Source: Sanderia malayensis (Eukaryota > Cnidaria > Scyphozoa > Semaeostomeae > Pelagiidae). From it: a stretch of 64,000 nucleotides of DNA. Shown here piece by piece: positions 21,701 to 32,900 of the stretch. The DNA lies in NCBI GenBank assembly GCA_013076295.1, contig RQOL01000876.1, positions 5,642,001 through 5,706,000 of the forward strand, in the 5' to 3' direction. How positions within the stretch are numbered: position 1 is the first letter of the stretch; the number at the start of each line of letters is the position of its first letter. Made by a program: the position numbers and the translations under genes. Under the pieces are notes generated by a model. It was given only the letters and a program-made list of their open reading frames with translations, did no database searches and was not told where the DNA came from.

Positions 21701-24700
21701 TTTTAGATGGTTATCCTATCTGAAAATCGAGATGCAATGGCAAAGCATACCAAGAAATTCTCGGTAAGCAAGCATCACTGAGGTTTATGCCATTGTATTG
21801 CCTGTGCATATACACGCTTTTTTTGTAGGAAACTAAGCTCCGAAGTAGTGCTCAGTTTCTTAAATTTTGTGGCCATTTTAGTACTAAAAGTTTCTTAAAT
21901 ATTTCTTAAATTTGGAAGTGCAAATAGGTAGGAAACGCAGAGACATTGGAATTCGATGCCAATAAACAGTAACAAAACAATTCTTAACTCCATGTCGTGT
22001 CGTGTCAATTCCATCTAAGTCTTCGTATTTAAAATAATCATCATGGCCATCTTCAAAATACAATCGAAACTGCCCCATTTGCCTGTTGTACCAGGTGACA
22101 CGGTTTCTTAAGCTTGACAAGAAGTAATACTATGGTTTCTTAATTATTTTGGTATCTTAGGGGTTGGTTTCTTATGGATGGTTTCTCATAAAAAAATGCG
22201 TGTAATTTTAAATGCCTCGACAAGCTCCATCAATGTCAAGGCTGTGTATCTTAAATACGGAGTTTGCTGCAACACATTATTTCTCAATTTCCAGACATTA
22301 TAACCAGTAGTTTTTCTTGTTGTTTTCTCCAGGCAATGATTTTGGAGATAATCAAGTTGTTTTGCAATCTTGTCAATGGAGTTCTGCGGCCGTCTTCAAT
22401 TATTAAGCTAAGAGAGGTTGACAGGGGACGAATAGGAGGCTGGACGAAGTCCGACTCCATCGTTGCATGGTTACCCAGCTGTGGACGACAAGTAAGCAAT
22501 GTTTTTGAAATGTTGCAAGCTCTGGAATTGCCTTTAGATTCAGTGGAGTTGCTTGAAGAATTGGCGAATAACACATTTGAACAATGCGTCAAGGAAATTC
22601 TCAAGTCCGCTCTCAGTGGTATGTTGTATGTTGTTTTTCTCTCATTTTCTCTTGATTGCAGTTTACGATTAAGGGAATGTTAATTGGAAAAGCGTATCGT
22701 ATCTTGTACTGACTGCCAAGTTTCTTGAAAGTTGGTATGTGGAACTTCAAGCTAGGTCAAGAAGAAATGATAAGCCTGGGACCCAACATTAACGATAAGA
22801 TTTTTGTGTAAATACAAGAGTCTTGATGTATTATTATTTTTGATGTGATCGAATATAAGCAGCAGGTGTTTGGGTTTGCATCCTGATTTGCACCCGTTTA
22901 GATGACACCACTATCAAGCTGGTTAAGTTGACGATTTTCTTATCTTATTGTTTTAGATGTTAAGCATCTGGAACACAAAGAAGACTGGGAACTTGTATAC
23001 GACGAGAATAACATTTGCATTTCTCAACTGGTTTGTTGATCACTTGATTTATTTCATCCAAATCTTTCCCCAGTTTCTACCAAATTCTGGCTTCTCTATT
23101 TTTGTTTTTTGTTTCATTCAGTGTTCCAGGCCACGGCCAATAACTTGCGATATATATTATGAACTCTTTTCAAATGGTCATAATTCTAATTTTTAACATA
23201 TACGCCCAAATTTGCACTTACTGCGCAAAACTCCAATTATGAATTTGCTTCGAACAAGCCGATAGGGTCCTTAGTACATTTATTTTATGATTTGTATTCG
23301 CTTCGGCTAACCATTGCCAAGTCTGTATACATTGTCTCTACGATTGATGTGTAATTCTCAATGGCTATGGAATGTTCTAGATATAGCGAGGACTTCTGGA
23401 CGGCATTTATTGAATATGATTGTCTCCATGTAAATCCTTTTATCTATTTTCTTGTTTAGCGTCTATTAATTGTTTGTCGTTTCTATTTTTCAAGCCTTCA
23501 AAATTCGAGAAGATCGTATTCGAGTCTGTTTCATTCATCAACAACTTTATGTCTCTCACAGAAACTGGCGATAAGGCAAGCTTGTTATTTCTTTACTTAA
23601 AATACGTGTTCGTTAATGACTGAAACTGACGCTCGTGAAGTTTGCAATGTGTATTAAAATGTATGTATGAATCGATAATAACAGGAGGGCTTTTATTTCA
23701 CGTTCGTAGGAGAAAAATCCAAGCTTGAATACGTATATCATTAAAACAGTGAAAGAGTTAGTCGAGGTTTGTAAAATTATATTATTAATTTTATTCACGA
23801 GCATTGACTGACAAGAAACTTTTAACAAGCATTTTCATGCCAACCAAACAGCATTCTTAGCTATAATTTACCTGGGTTATTTTCTTGCAAGCATCTCTGT
23901 AACCAGAATTCCAAAGAAGGTACAGTGTGAGTCTTGTATAAAGGTGGCCCTGATCCTTTTTCTTTGAATCTCTTTGGATTTCTGAGGAAGACAACTGTTA
24001 TCGAATACGAATCCTATCTAGTCACGAAAGAGGGAAGAGTGTGATTAGAAATCGATGCATTATGTTTATAGCCTTCTACGTCATGTTTCATGTTTTATTA
24101 GTGTTGATTTATGCTCTATTTATGCTATTTTAGGCATTTTTAACTTGTCTGAACAATATCATAACGAAAGAAGAAGAGATGGATTCTAAAATGTAGGGGT
24201 GATTTCTTTTACTTGATATTTTCCTACTGAGAGGATATCAATGTTCTGATCTTTTGAAAGCAAGTGATTGATACAGTTGATTCTTGCTGTTTCGAACTCA
24301 CAACGGAAATGAAATTTCACATAAAGTACAGCTTTGTGTTTTCGTACATTAAAGTTTTTTCTGATTTTTGTATTTTTTGTGTGCAGGTCATCAGACATGG
24401 AGCCTAGTACTACTGGACATGCTGATATGACGCTGGTAGAGATTTACGAAGAATTTGATTATTATTATAGAATCTTATTGACAGCTGCTTACGATTCAAA
24501 GCCTCTCAATTCATTGATTGATTGATTGTTTCAAGGCCAAGAAACTGCTGATTACATTAAGTAATTGTAATCATCTTCATGCGACGTTGTTACCAAGAAT
24601 AGCTGAGAAGTGCGTTGCTTGTGGCTTCGAAGAGTTACAGACAATTAATACGGTAACTTGATTATCGTAGTAATTCGATTGAACCCCCTCTCTCCCCGGT

Positions 24701-27391
24701 GGCCTATCCAAAACTTTATGTTTAAAGGGGGCTTATTCGGTAAGGGGGCTGAATCGAATTATTAAGGTATTTGGTTTAGTTTACCAACCATAAACCTTCC
24801 CTTATCGGTTAGGTATCCACAGAAAACTGGATGTAACGGTTCTACTGCCTACAGAACGAAATTCCAGTAATAAAGAGGTTTACACCTGGTCCCTTGAGCT
24901 GACATTTCTAATAATTCTCTAGTTTAACAAACTCCTGCAAATTAATTATGGATCTCATTCAAGCTATCGAATACTTCAAGCATTTGATAATCTATCAGTC
25001 GGTTTTTTGTCCAGGGCTATGCCGTTTCTAGTTGTTCTAATTACTTTCTTTTCTTCCAGCTTTTTATTGACAAAATTAACGCCATTGATTCACGTGTGTT
25101 TGATAAATACATAGAGACCAAAGGCGATCCACTTATTGGTACAGTTGAACAGGGCATGCTCTCTGGTGAATATCGATGGATTGATAATGTAGAAGTTGTT
25201 GGTATGTATATCAGTGTCACACTGTAAATACGTAATATGTATATGTGCTGCACACATGGCACATTTCCATTACTGCACACATACGTCTCTATTTCACAGA
25301 CAGTATTACGTACATCTGTATGTATGCTTCAGTTGCATGTAATGCAATAGTTCTGTACAGTTTATTAAGTTGTAAACAGAAGCAATAGGAAGGAATATTG
25401 AGATTAGGAAGGGAATTTATGATTTAGCGTAATATATACGAAGGAAAAATGGCAATAATTTATTGAAATAGAAAAATAAAGGAAATAAGTGATTGATTTG
25501 ATGAAGGCATCGAATTGTCAAAAGTTCACATGAAGCGTGAGGTATTACATTTTGGTGTTACATTCATAGCATTCCATAAAGCATATACACGTAGTAATAC
25601 AAGCGAGAACCATAGAAGAAAGAGAACTTTATTACTTATCAAAGAGTTCTAGGTGTTAGCCAACATAACGATGTTCAAGTGTATTTTGTCATTTGTGTTC
25701 TTTGTAAATGACCTGTGAAATGATATGACTTTGTTTCTTTGCAGGTGTACGTTATTATATGAGAGAACTGATTTTGAACCTTGTTATGATACACAATCAG
25801 GTAACGAGTTTGCATATTAAATAATGGTATCTGATCTGTTACAATGAAAAACATACAAGTGTTTTCTTTATAACAGTCGTTAAAGGAACCGAAACAATTT
25901 AGACACATGCTAACACTTGGGACGATTTTCAATTTTTATGTTTTGGACAAGGGGTTAATTAAAAGCATTTTGTATGTGTTTACTTCAACCAAATTGCGAA
26001 AAAACAAAAACCAGTTGTTAAGTCTGCATGCAGGCGAGTGTTGATTAGAATCTAGTGCGCTTGTGCGCTCTGATCTATTTGTTTCCCATCACCCTACAGT
26101 TCTACATTACACTACAGAAAATCTATTGCTAATCCGTAGATTGGAACTTGCGCCCTTTTGTGGGTTGTGCTTATTAAGTACCAATAGATTGATTATTTGT
26201 ATCAAATTCTTTTCTGTCAATGTTCTCTGTTTGTTCTTTTTATTTCATGTCTTGTGTATGTTCTTCGTGCCCATTATTCCCGGAACTTCTTGCTTGCTTT
26301 TTAGGTCAGTTCTATTACGGCAAGCTTCGTTGTGAGAATAATTGAAAAGATTACAGAACTTTTGGCAGAGGAAATCAAACGGGTATTTGATTGTTACAAC
26401 AAGTTTTCTACAAGTGGAGCTTTACAGGGCTATTTGGAGATCATTGTTTTTGAACACACTTTGAAGGATTACTTAACCGTTGAAGCTTCGTAAGTACCTT
26501 TTGTAGATGCAAATTTATCATTCTATATTTCAACCAGATCATGAATTGTTCAAAAGATGAAGGAGATCTCGTGTATTTAATGTGTTACAAGAGACATTAC
26601 CACATTGTTTGTGAATTTAATTTTAGACAAATTTTAAAAGGGGCTAAAGATCATGTACCAACTCCTTCACAAAATGACTTGTGGTAAGGACGTTTTTTTA
26701 ATTGATGTTGTTGCAATGTCTGACTAAAAACACTTACATTCATAATGTTTCTTCTATTGAAAATCGAAGTCGATGCCAATGACAGTGGTGCATTGAGTTC
26801 GTTATGTACTTTTGATTTCATAGGAGACTGGAAGACTTGAAAGTTACTTTCAGTAAGGAAATGTTCTTTCCGCTTTTATCATTTTGGTCAACAGAACAGG
26901 CGAAGAAGTTTGAAGAAGAACACAATCTGAGTGTGGAAAAGATTGAACCAGAGGATGACAAACAATCGAAGCAACCTGCTAAGCCTGCTAAACCTGCTAA
27001 TCCAGCTAATCCAGCTAATCCAGCTAATCCAGCTAATCCAGCTAAACCATCGAGGGGTCAACAGTCTGAAAGTACACCTCCTAAAGCCAAACGTGGGGTC
27101 CAATCATCATCGAACCCACCTCCAAAGCCAGTGCACAGTCAGGAGAATGTTCTGAGGCATAGTCAACAAGTTATTACTTCGAGGCCTAAAAAACTAGCAG
27201 AGATGGCTTTGGAGAAAAACAATGACAATCCATTTTTAGATGACGATGATGATCCATCAAGTGAAGAGAAGCCTTCGAATCCGTTTGAGGATTGCGAAGA
27301 AATACAACCAAAACCCGCAATAGACAACTCTAATCCTTTTCTCGATGACGCTGAAGGTGAGAACGAAAGTTCAAATCCATTTCTGGATTAA
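12709..27391 (+). CDS. EXOC2: Exocyst complex component 2 (Sec5), 26 exons, NPF-rich tail
   Basis: Sec5 is an exocyst subunit that tethers secretory vesicles to the plasma membrane; its N-terminal IPT/TIG domain binds Ral GTPases. Exons: 12709-12820, 12928-13237, 13938-13981, 14104-14173, 15031-15155, 15426-15506, 15754-15899, 16232-16313, 16711-16813, 17262-17374, 17492-17590, 20699-20758, 21044-21103, 21437-21564, 21707-21763, 22333-22618, 22957-23030, 23495-23575, 23710-23766, 24134-24192, 24387-24652, 25060-25201, 25745-25800, 26305-26489, 26627-26683, 26824-27391. The protein begins MTQNCPNVTGISPAEGPPGT (TIG domain), then has the Sec5 hallmarks RNALNVLQRFRFLFNL, GDFEIVISDYNRAKALF, RYLTDLDCPGDPAW and KYIETKGDPLIGTVE. 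All phases agree except exon 21, where a tandem gatt run adds 4 bp and creates a TGA at 24523-24525. Without that insertion the protein would be about 1138 residues, against about 924 in human. The last exon adds proline repeats and four NPF motifs. Intron 18 has a GC donor. Confidence 0.93.
14222..14664. mobile_element. pogo/Tigger-like MITE in Sec5 intron
   Basis: The terminal inverted repeats are cagtacttcctcgattatcc at the left and the reverse complement of ggttcagaaaatcgaggatt plus tactg at the right. The element is flanked by TA dinucleotides at 14220-14221 and 14665-14666. The CAGTA..CCTCGATTATCCGAAC end is typical of the pogo/Tigger branch of Tc1-mariner. The second half carries extra copies of the gttcggataatcgag word near the right end. 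No transposase is present. Confidence 0.75.
18511..19467 (+). CDS. Class A-like GPCR, single exon, nested in a Sec5 intron
   Basis: A 318-residue receptor with seven hydrophobic helices: TM1 from residue 4, TM2 near 44, TM3 near 75-100 ending MAVDRCIGCSYPLKHR, TM4 near 122, TM5 near 152, TM6 (VGLITVTFMIFEVCPTI) and TM7 (LALFVDPLIYIFLQ), then a short basic tail. DRC replaces DRY and DPLIY replaces NPxxY. No cysteine sits at the usual top-of-TM3 position, so the TM3-ECL2 disulfide is probably absent. It lies in the same orientation as its host, in the largest Sec5 intron (17591-20698), with AATAAA signals at 19648 and 19662. It resembles the minus-strand receptor at 28882-29940 (shared FN.LGIYLL, PLKHR, VDPLIYIFLQ). 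The ligand is unknown; it belongs to the lineage-expanded orphan type common in cnidarians. Confidence 0.88.
   Translation: MSSKVVFLVFSCSLAAMSTVFNCLGIYLLLQIRTNNSNQTSILTNLSLAEIIIAIGWLAEHTCMSYGYVYSDRPVQVVWALRAGAYCFWFTDMWIMAVDRCIGCSYPLKHRVLMNRVDINLLLKIIWLLCALNTVFLLFVNTHTYYLVYNRIVWLIFDCISVAVFIVAYGLIFFHIIKRRKRVLNLCRTVLHIQHMAAQRNQQFLKIVGLITVTFMIFEVCPTIVTMIYFHSGIGIPDPLASILDLSYVLALFVDPLIYIFLQARVRKLLMHKFNCCLLRNRHKSPDPFDHVVVISSLDAARGSMPNCLQNGIEDTRF
19648..19667 (+). terminator. Candidate polyadenylation signals of the nested GPCR
   Basis: Two AATAAA hexamers, at 19648-19653 and 19662-19667, lie about 180 bp after the GPCR stop codon. They sit in a Sec5 intron on the same strand, so the host transcript must read past them. 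Confidence 0.4.
21812..22203. mobile_element. TA-type MITE, copy B (complete) in Sec5 intron
   Basis: A 392-bp element with inverted termini acacgctttttttgtaggaa and (reverse complement) acacgcatttttttatgaga, flanked by TA on each side, as in Tc1/mariner-type elements. It is the inverted relative of 11964-12307. On the minus strand the interior reads VTWYNRQMGQFRLYFEDGHD and continues DYFKYEDLDGID, which resembles a Tudor-like fold fragment more than random sequence. This could be a captured gene piece or a decayed transposase part. Confidence 0.75.
24506..24540 (+). other. Frameshift at tandem gatt repeat in Sec5 exon 21
   Basis: The exon reads TCATTGATTGATTGATTGTTTCAAGG. With one gatt unit fewer the frame would run LNSLIDCFKAKKLL, in line with the conserved Sec5 stretch that precedes LSNC. 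As given, the frame ends at TGA 24523-24525. Exon length (266) also violates the flanking phases by the same amount. It could be an assembly error, a polymorphism or a true null allele. Confidence 0.7.
26985..27045 (+). repeat. 9-bp coding tandem repeat (Pro-Ala-Asn/Lys) in Sec5 tail
   Basis: Units of ccagctaat and cctgctaag/cctgctaaa encode runs of PAK and PAN (KPAKPAKPANPANPAN and onwards). The nearly identical PAN units suggest recent slippage. The repeat separates the Sec5 core from the NPF segment. Confidence 0.9.
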
Positions 27392-28881
27392 AGCAAAACT
27401 AAATATACAGCTGAGCACCACAGCTATCTAATCTTTTTTCCGATGACTTTAATCCATTGTTGGGCTATTTGGCTAAATATCATATCAGTTATACATTTAC
27501 TTTGATCAGAAAGAATGATCTATAAATAATCTACAATTTATTTTAATAGAATTATGTTTATATTTAAATTTAATATTATAAAATCCATTGTCAAGAAAAA
27601 GAGGCACTTGCTAAAATTGACCATAACCCTTCCATGTTCTGTGTTTTTTGTTTGCCACTGAACATACATAACGTAAAATATTTATATTTATTTGAAACAA
27701 ATTTCTAACTTTTTATCCGTCAATCTATTATTAATTTTATCTATCATATTTTTTCAGAATGGAAGACTTGAATCCATGAAAATATCGCAGATGATTTTTT
27801 ATTATTTGATGATTTGATATCATTTTAATTCCATGGCATTCTATAATTCTTGGTTTTATTCGTCGTGAATTGATTGCTGTCGTAATTCTAATTTATTCTC
27901 TTTTCATCTTCTAGAAATTGTTATCTAACCCAAGAAAATGAAGAAGGTTTACATAAAGAGAGAGTTATCTTTGGAGCTACATGCTATTGGTTTTAGCGGA
28001 TTTTTTACAGGTACTTATTTTGTCTCTTATTTAATTATTCAATTAATATCAATAACAGTTAACAACAAATACATCCAATACTTTCGTATGAGATGCATTT
28101 ATGTTGACCTTAGGCATAGTATTATATGATAATTTATGATTGAGAATGTTGAACAATCTTTAATCTGCCGGTGTTGCTGTTTTCATTTAATTTGACTGCA
28201 AATACACCTGCTTTTTTATAAGAGCAACCTTTGTGAGCAACCAAGTTGTTAAACAACAATTGAAAAATAGCAACAATGAAAATTTTGCATTAAAAATTAT
28301 TAAACAAACTTATTCTGACAGAATTGGTGCCAAGTTTTCTCATAAAAAAGGGGTACACGCAATGAATTACTACCTGATTAAGAATCTTAAGCCTCTGAAT
28401 CACTTTGCTTTCAGTTCTTTAAATTTTTGGGCCCTCCACATGTAGGCTCTCTTGGAATGGGTTCTTTGTAAAAAATAGTACTGTGGGCCACCTTGCTTTT
28501 GCCTGTGTGCTGAATACAGGAAAATGCATTTACACACTAATTGGAACGATATTGGAAGATTTAATTGAACCATTTTAATCGTCGATAGTTTGAATTTTGT
28601 TTTTACATAAAAACAAACAGAAGATAAAAATTATCTTTGATTGGTTGCAACGCTTTTTAAAATGTATCAGTTTATTGTTTTTCAAGTTGTTCAAGTTGTT
28701 TATCTAGTATTTTCTAAGAGAATGTGCGATTTTCATTGAATACGATCGAAGGATTGTGATAAAAGCTAGTATTCATATGTTTTTCTTTTGAAAACTGTTT
28801 GGATATGATAAGAGGGTGTGTTCATTGTTGTTTCTACCTCACAACAAAAAAAGGCCACAATGTAGGCGTGTATTAGATCTT
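27392..28881. other. Intergenic between Sec5 and the second GPCR
   Basis: An AT-rich stretch with no recognisable exon. It should hold the converging 3' ends of Sec5 (+) and the GPCR (-). Short ORFs at 27938 and 28233 show no family features. Confidence 0.4.
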
Positions 28882-29940
28882 TTAGACACTTTGTGTTATG
28901 TATCTGATTGATGAACTGGGCATGACAGGACTTTCATTCGCAAAACTGCTTGAGGAATTAAATTGTTCTACCAGTTTAAGCTTATTTGGGACAACTTTCA
29001 TTCCTTGTACATAATTGTTTGCTATGACAACAGAATATTTTTTCGCGACATTGCCAACATTACGACGTCTTGTGATCTGAAGCTTGTCTGAAAAGCAGAA
29101 AAGCTTTCTTTTCAGAATGTTCCTGATCCTGCCTTGTAGAAATATGTAAATTAGTGGATCCACAAGAAGAGCTAGGTCGTACATGATTTGTATGATCTGT
29201 TCTATTAATAGGTTCCCAGTTTGTTTCACAAAGAACACTATTTGATACGTGATTGTTGGGGCAGTTTCGAAAATAATAAAAGTGGCAAGGATAAGAGCAA
29301 TTATTTTGGTAAATTGCGCTCGTTGTTTTTTTTGCAATGTTTTTTCTTGCTGTGAGATTCGTGGCAATGCTGAAGCTAGGCGTTTTCTGCTCCTTTTTAT
29401 TTGCACGAATATCGATGAATACACGACAAAGAATATAATTAGGGCCACGATATCCAGAACCAACCACACGTACTTATCGTAATGTTTATGAATTGCATGA
29501 GTGTCGAGTGCAGTGATTGCAATGCCATTTACCATACCCAATACCCAGGGCAATATGATGATACATTGAATGGATTGCTTTGATAATAACAATCGATGTT
29601 TTAATGGAAAATTACATGCAACAAATCGATCCAGGCATATGAGATAAATGACGAGATACCAGGTGATGTAGATGCCGCATTTTAATCCCCACGTCTTCTC
29701 CACTGTATCGCTGTGTTTCTGATATCCTGAAAGTTCCAACGATTCTTCGATGACTGCAAAAATTGCCAATACGATCTCAGTGAGGCTCAAATTGATTATT
29801 ACCCAGTCGCACGAGTGATATGCTTGTCTCAAATGAATGGATCGTTGAAGTAGGTAAATTCCGAGTGAATTGAATAAGATTGAAGGCAGTAGTATCAGAA
29901 ATGCAATGATTTTTAGAATGACAACGGTTGTCCATGCCAT
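28882..29940 (-). CDS. Class A-like GPCR, single exon
   Basis: A 352-residue seven-helix receptor. TM1 runs from residue 5 (IIAFLILLPSILFNSLGIYL), TM2 includes NLSLTEIVLAI, TM3 ends LICLDRFVACNFPLKHR, TM6 includes LATFIIFETAPTI and TM7 is LALLVDPLIYIFLQ, followed by a basic intracellular tail of about 70 residues. DRF replaces DRY, DPLIY replaces NPxxY, and the usual TM3 cysteine is absent. These are the same departures as in its relative inside the Sec5 intron (18511-19467), so the two are probably old local duplicates that flank and invade the exocyst gene. It is intronless, like most cnidarian class A receptors. The ligand is unknown. Confidence 0.88.
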   Translation of the reverse strand: MAWTTVVILKIIAFLILLPSILFNSLGIYLLQRSIHLRQAYHSCDWVIINLSLTEIVLAIFAVIEESLELSGYQKHSDTVEKTWGLKCGIYITWYLVIYLICLDRFVACNFPLKHRLLLSKQSIQCIIILPWVLGMVNGIAITALDTHAIHKHYDKYVWLVLDIVALIIFFVVYSSIFVQIKRSRKRLASALPRISQQEKTLQKKQRAQFTKIIALILATFIIFETAPTITYQIVFFVKQTGNLLIEQIIQIMYDLALLVDPLIYIFLQGRIRNILKRKLFCFSDKLQITRRRNVGNVAKKYSVVIANNYVQGMKVVPNKLKLVEQFNSSSSFANESPVMPSSSIRYITQSV

Positions 29941-32900
29941 ATTAAAAGCTCAGAATTGCCTTGCCCAACTCTCGATGTTTTGATAGTATAGTGCAGTTTA
30001 TCTCCTTATGAATATCTCACCACAAATGATGTTTGTTTTGATTCGATTACTATTCTCCGTTACCTGGACAGCTCTCACCACAATGACCAGATGATTTTCT
30101 CATGTTCACCGTCCTAATAACACAATCTTCTTTATTTCAGAAGAGCGAAATCTGTGCTGTGCTCTCAACTTCACAAAGCCTCCTCAAATAGCGTAGGAGT
30201 TTCCATGTTGTTAAAATCATGACGTCTGTCATACATAGTAGGTGGTAGGTGTTATTCTTCTCTCGAGCTAACGTGATTTTTGCTCTGCTCAAAGGTGTAA
30301 AAACCTACATTTGATAGATTATATTTGGTCAAGGTAAACTTGTTTTCCAACTACCAATGCCTTTCTTTATTGTGTTTCATTCATTGCCAACCATTACAGG
30401 AATCATGATCATATCATGTTAAACTGTCTTTCACCAAAGACGATAAATCAGATATTCTTTACATTGTCTTATATGATTGGCTGTGCGCACAAACGAAATG
30501 CCACCTGCATAAAGTGGTGGAAGATTCGATCATTTGAAATTACCGATTTGTATAGTTTTTCAGTCTTTTGCTTAATTTTGTTGATTCATGCTAAGTCAGC
30601 TGATGTCAAGATTTGGTGCATCTGTAAGACAACACATGTCCTTTGCAATAGAACTTGAATCATCGCTATTGAAGCCAAGTAAACAATTATGATTCTTCTT
30701 AATTCTATTAAAGTATCTATTAAAGTCGAGCGTGTTTTAGTCGTTTTTAACGATAAGGTGCTTTGTTTTTAGTTTGCTCACAAGCTGTTGAACACTAACA
30801 ATAACTTCTTTGCAATCTCAAGAACATTGAGAACATTACTGGTTTAGATGGATTCCAAGAAGTCAATGAAAGTTGGAATATTGATCACCACAAGCGCTGG
30901 AATTGTAAGCGCTTTGAATTAATGTGAGTGTTGTAGCTATTATTATTTTATGATTGCAAGGTTGTGTTTAAACGTACTCATTTCTTGATGATTAAGTTCA
31001 TTCCTAGCGGGTTATCTTTCATCCAAGAAATTTGACCTGAACTTGAACATTGTCGCTTTATGCTCATAGCATGCAGCAGGTATAATTTATTAATGATATT
31101 ACAATAAAATGGCATAGTAGGAAAATAAATTTGAATTTATATTATTATGTTATGTTGTGCATATTAGGCGCATATTGTATTTTTAGCAATGAAAATCAAT
31201 CTTATGTGAAGTATAATAAATCGAATGGGAATAAGGTTCCCAGCGCCATAAATTGAAAACCCAATGTAAATCAACCTTCTACTCCTACAATATAATATAA
31301 GTAGTGAGTTAAAGTAAAGGCTGGGAAAACAAAAACCCGCATGCGCTTTTCAAGAACTCCCACATGCAACTCCTCAGGACATTTTGGTTGCATGTGTTCA
31401 CCCTAATGCGTTTGTATACACTTTAGTTGGATGTGTTTGTGTCCACCTCTGTTGAAGGCATCGAAGCTCTTGTAAGAATGTCTTGCCGTTGAACACAAGT
31501 CAACCAATGGTTCAGACGTCTTTCAGAAGTTTTGATTGAGCTTCAACATTGAATTCTATAGAGTCTGGAAGATAAACAATTATTATCATGAAAAAGAGTA
31601 ATAGAAGATTTGAGAAAACAATAGAGGGAAGAAAAAATTTCGCGAAAAAGCGAAACCCTCTCTTCCCAATACGGGTCAGTGCTTCCCCGTGTAAGGCTGC
31701 TACTAAACCCCCAATTTCCGCATTTTGCCAGAGCACTCTTCCCACCCCACAATTCCCAAAGAAAAATTGAGTGCTCTACCCCAAGCCGAAAGTGTTGAAA
31801 AACCCAGTAGCATTTTAACACCTAGGCCCGGCGACCGCCGACGGAAAGAACACTGATGTCCAATGCAGTACACATGCGGAGTTTGCAATGAATTGGACGT
31901 GGGAATACACCACATAGCACATGCGCATACCGAATGAAGATCATACTTGCATTGCGACATGATACGTGTGTTGATTCAAGACTTACCAGCGATCTACTTT
32001 TGTTAATACCAAGTACCTAGAAAAATACAAATACTAATGGTTTTTATATTTCACGAAAATATAAAACTAAACTAGGAAATGAAGAAAATCGATCACTGCG
32101 GTATAAATTGAGTTTCGTGGGGGGATCCATGCACATAAGGCAAATGTATTTAAGAGCACACATTTTTTATGATATTATGACTTCATGGATAATGGTAACA
32201 CAAAAGCACTTTTTCAAATGGTAGAGGTAGATGAATTGTACACAATTTACAGGGCTTTAACGACCCCACCATTACAATTTCGACATTGAATCCTGTGCAT
32301 ACCCCTTAGATGCCAGAAACTCCCCGTTTACACCTTTCTTGGGATACCCACATACATACAGGTAGATGAAAATACTCACCAACATTTCTGCCTCCTCACA
32401 GGTGGTACCCACCTCTCCATTGGATATAAAATGATTCGTTGTAAAACAGCGTGATTCTTTTTATAGCTACATTCGATGCATTGCATGCCGGTATCTGGAG
32501 TCACCCGATGTGAAAACGGGAGCAAAAACGTTTTCTCTCGCACAGCATTGAAATGTTCGTAATTATTTCAAGATTATAGAATCAACACTTCCTATAAAAA
32601 CTTCTCATAAAACAACGTGTACTGAATCCATTGACGATATGAGAAGCTGAGAGACATTAAGCAACATTTCTGAATGACAGCCAGCTTCATTCAATCGCTT
32701 TTTACAATGCAAATAACTGTAAATACCGCTTAAATCATAACGTCATACCTGTGTGAAAGTGGCACGTAAGATAAATTATGAATCAAAACAATCTTATGCA
32801 TTACACTACAAAAGAAAACAGTACTTCGATACATGAAGCAGTCAGTGGTTCAAGTAGTAAATATTCAATTTCAGAGTGATCTGCTGTTTGGATTTTGGCT

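Noticed and set aside
26888..27103. Minus-strand ORF with WIS repeats
   Set aside because: Antisense of the PAN repeat in the Sec5 tail.
30416..30658. 80-codon ORF in gene-poor region
   Set aside because: No recognisable motif, composition like the AT-rich background.
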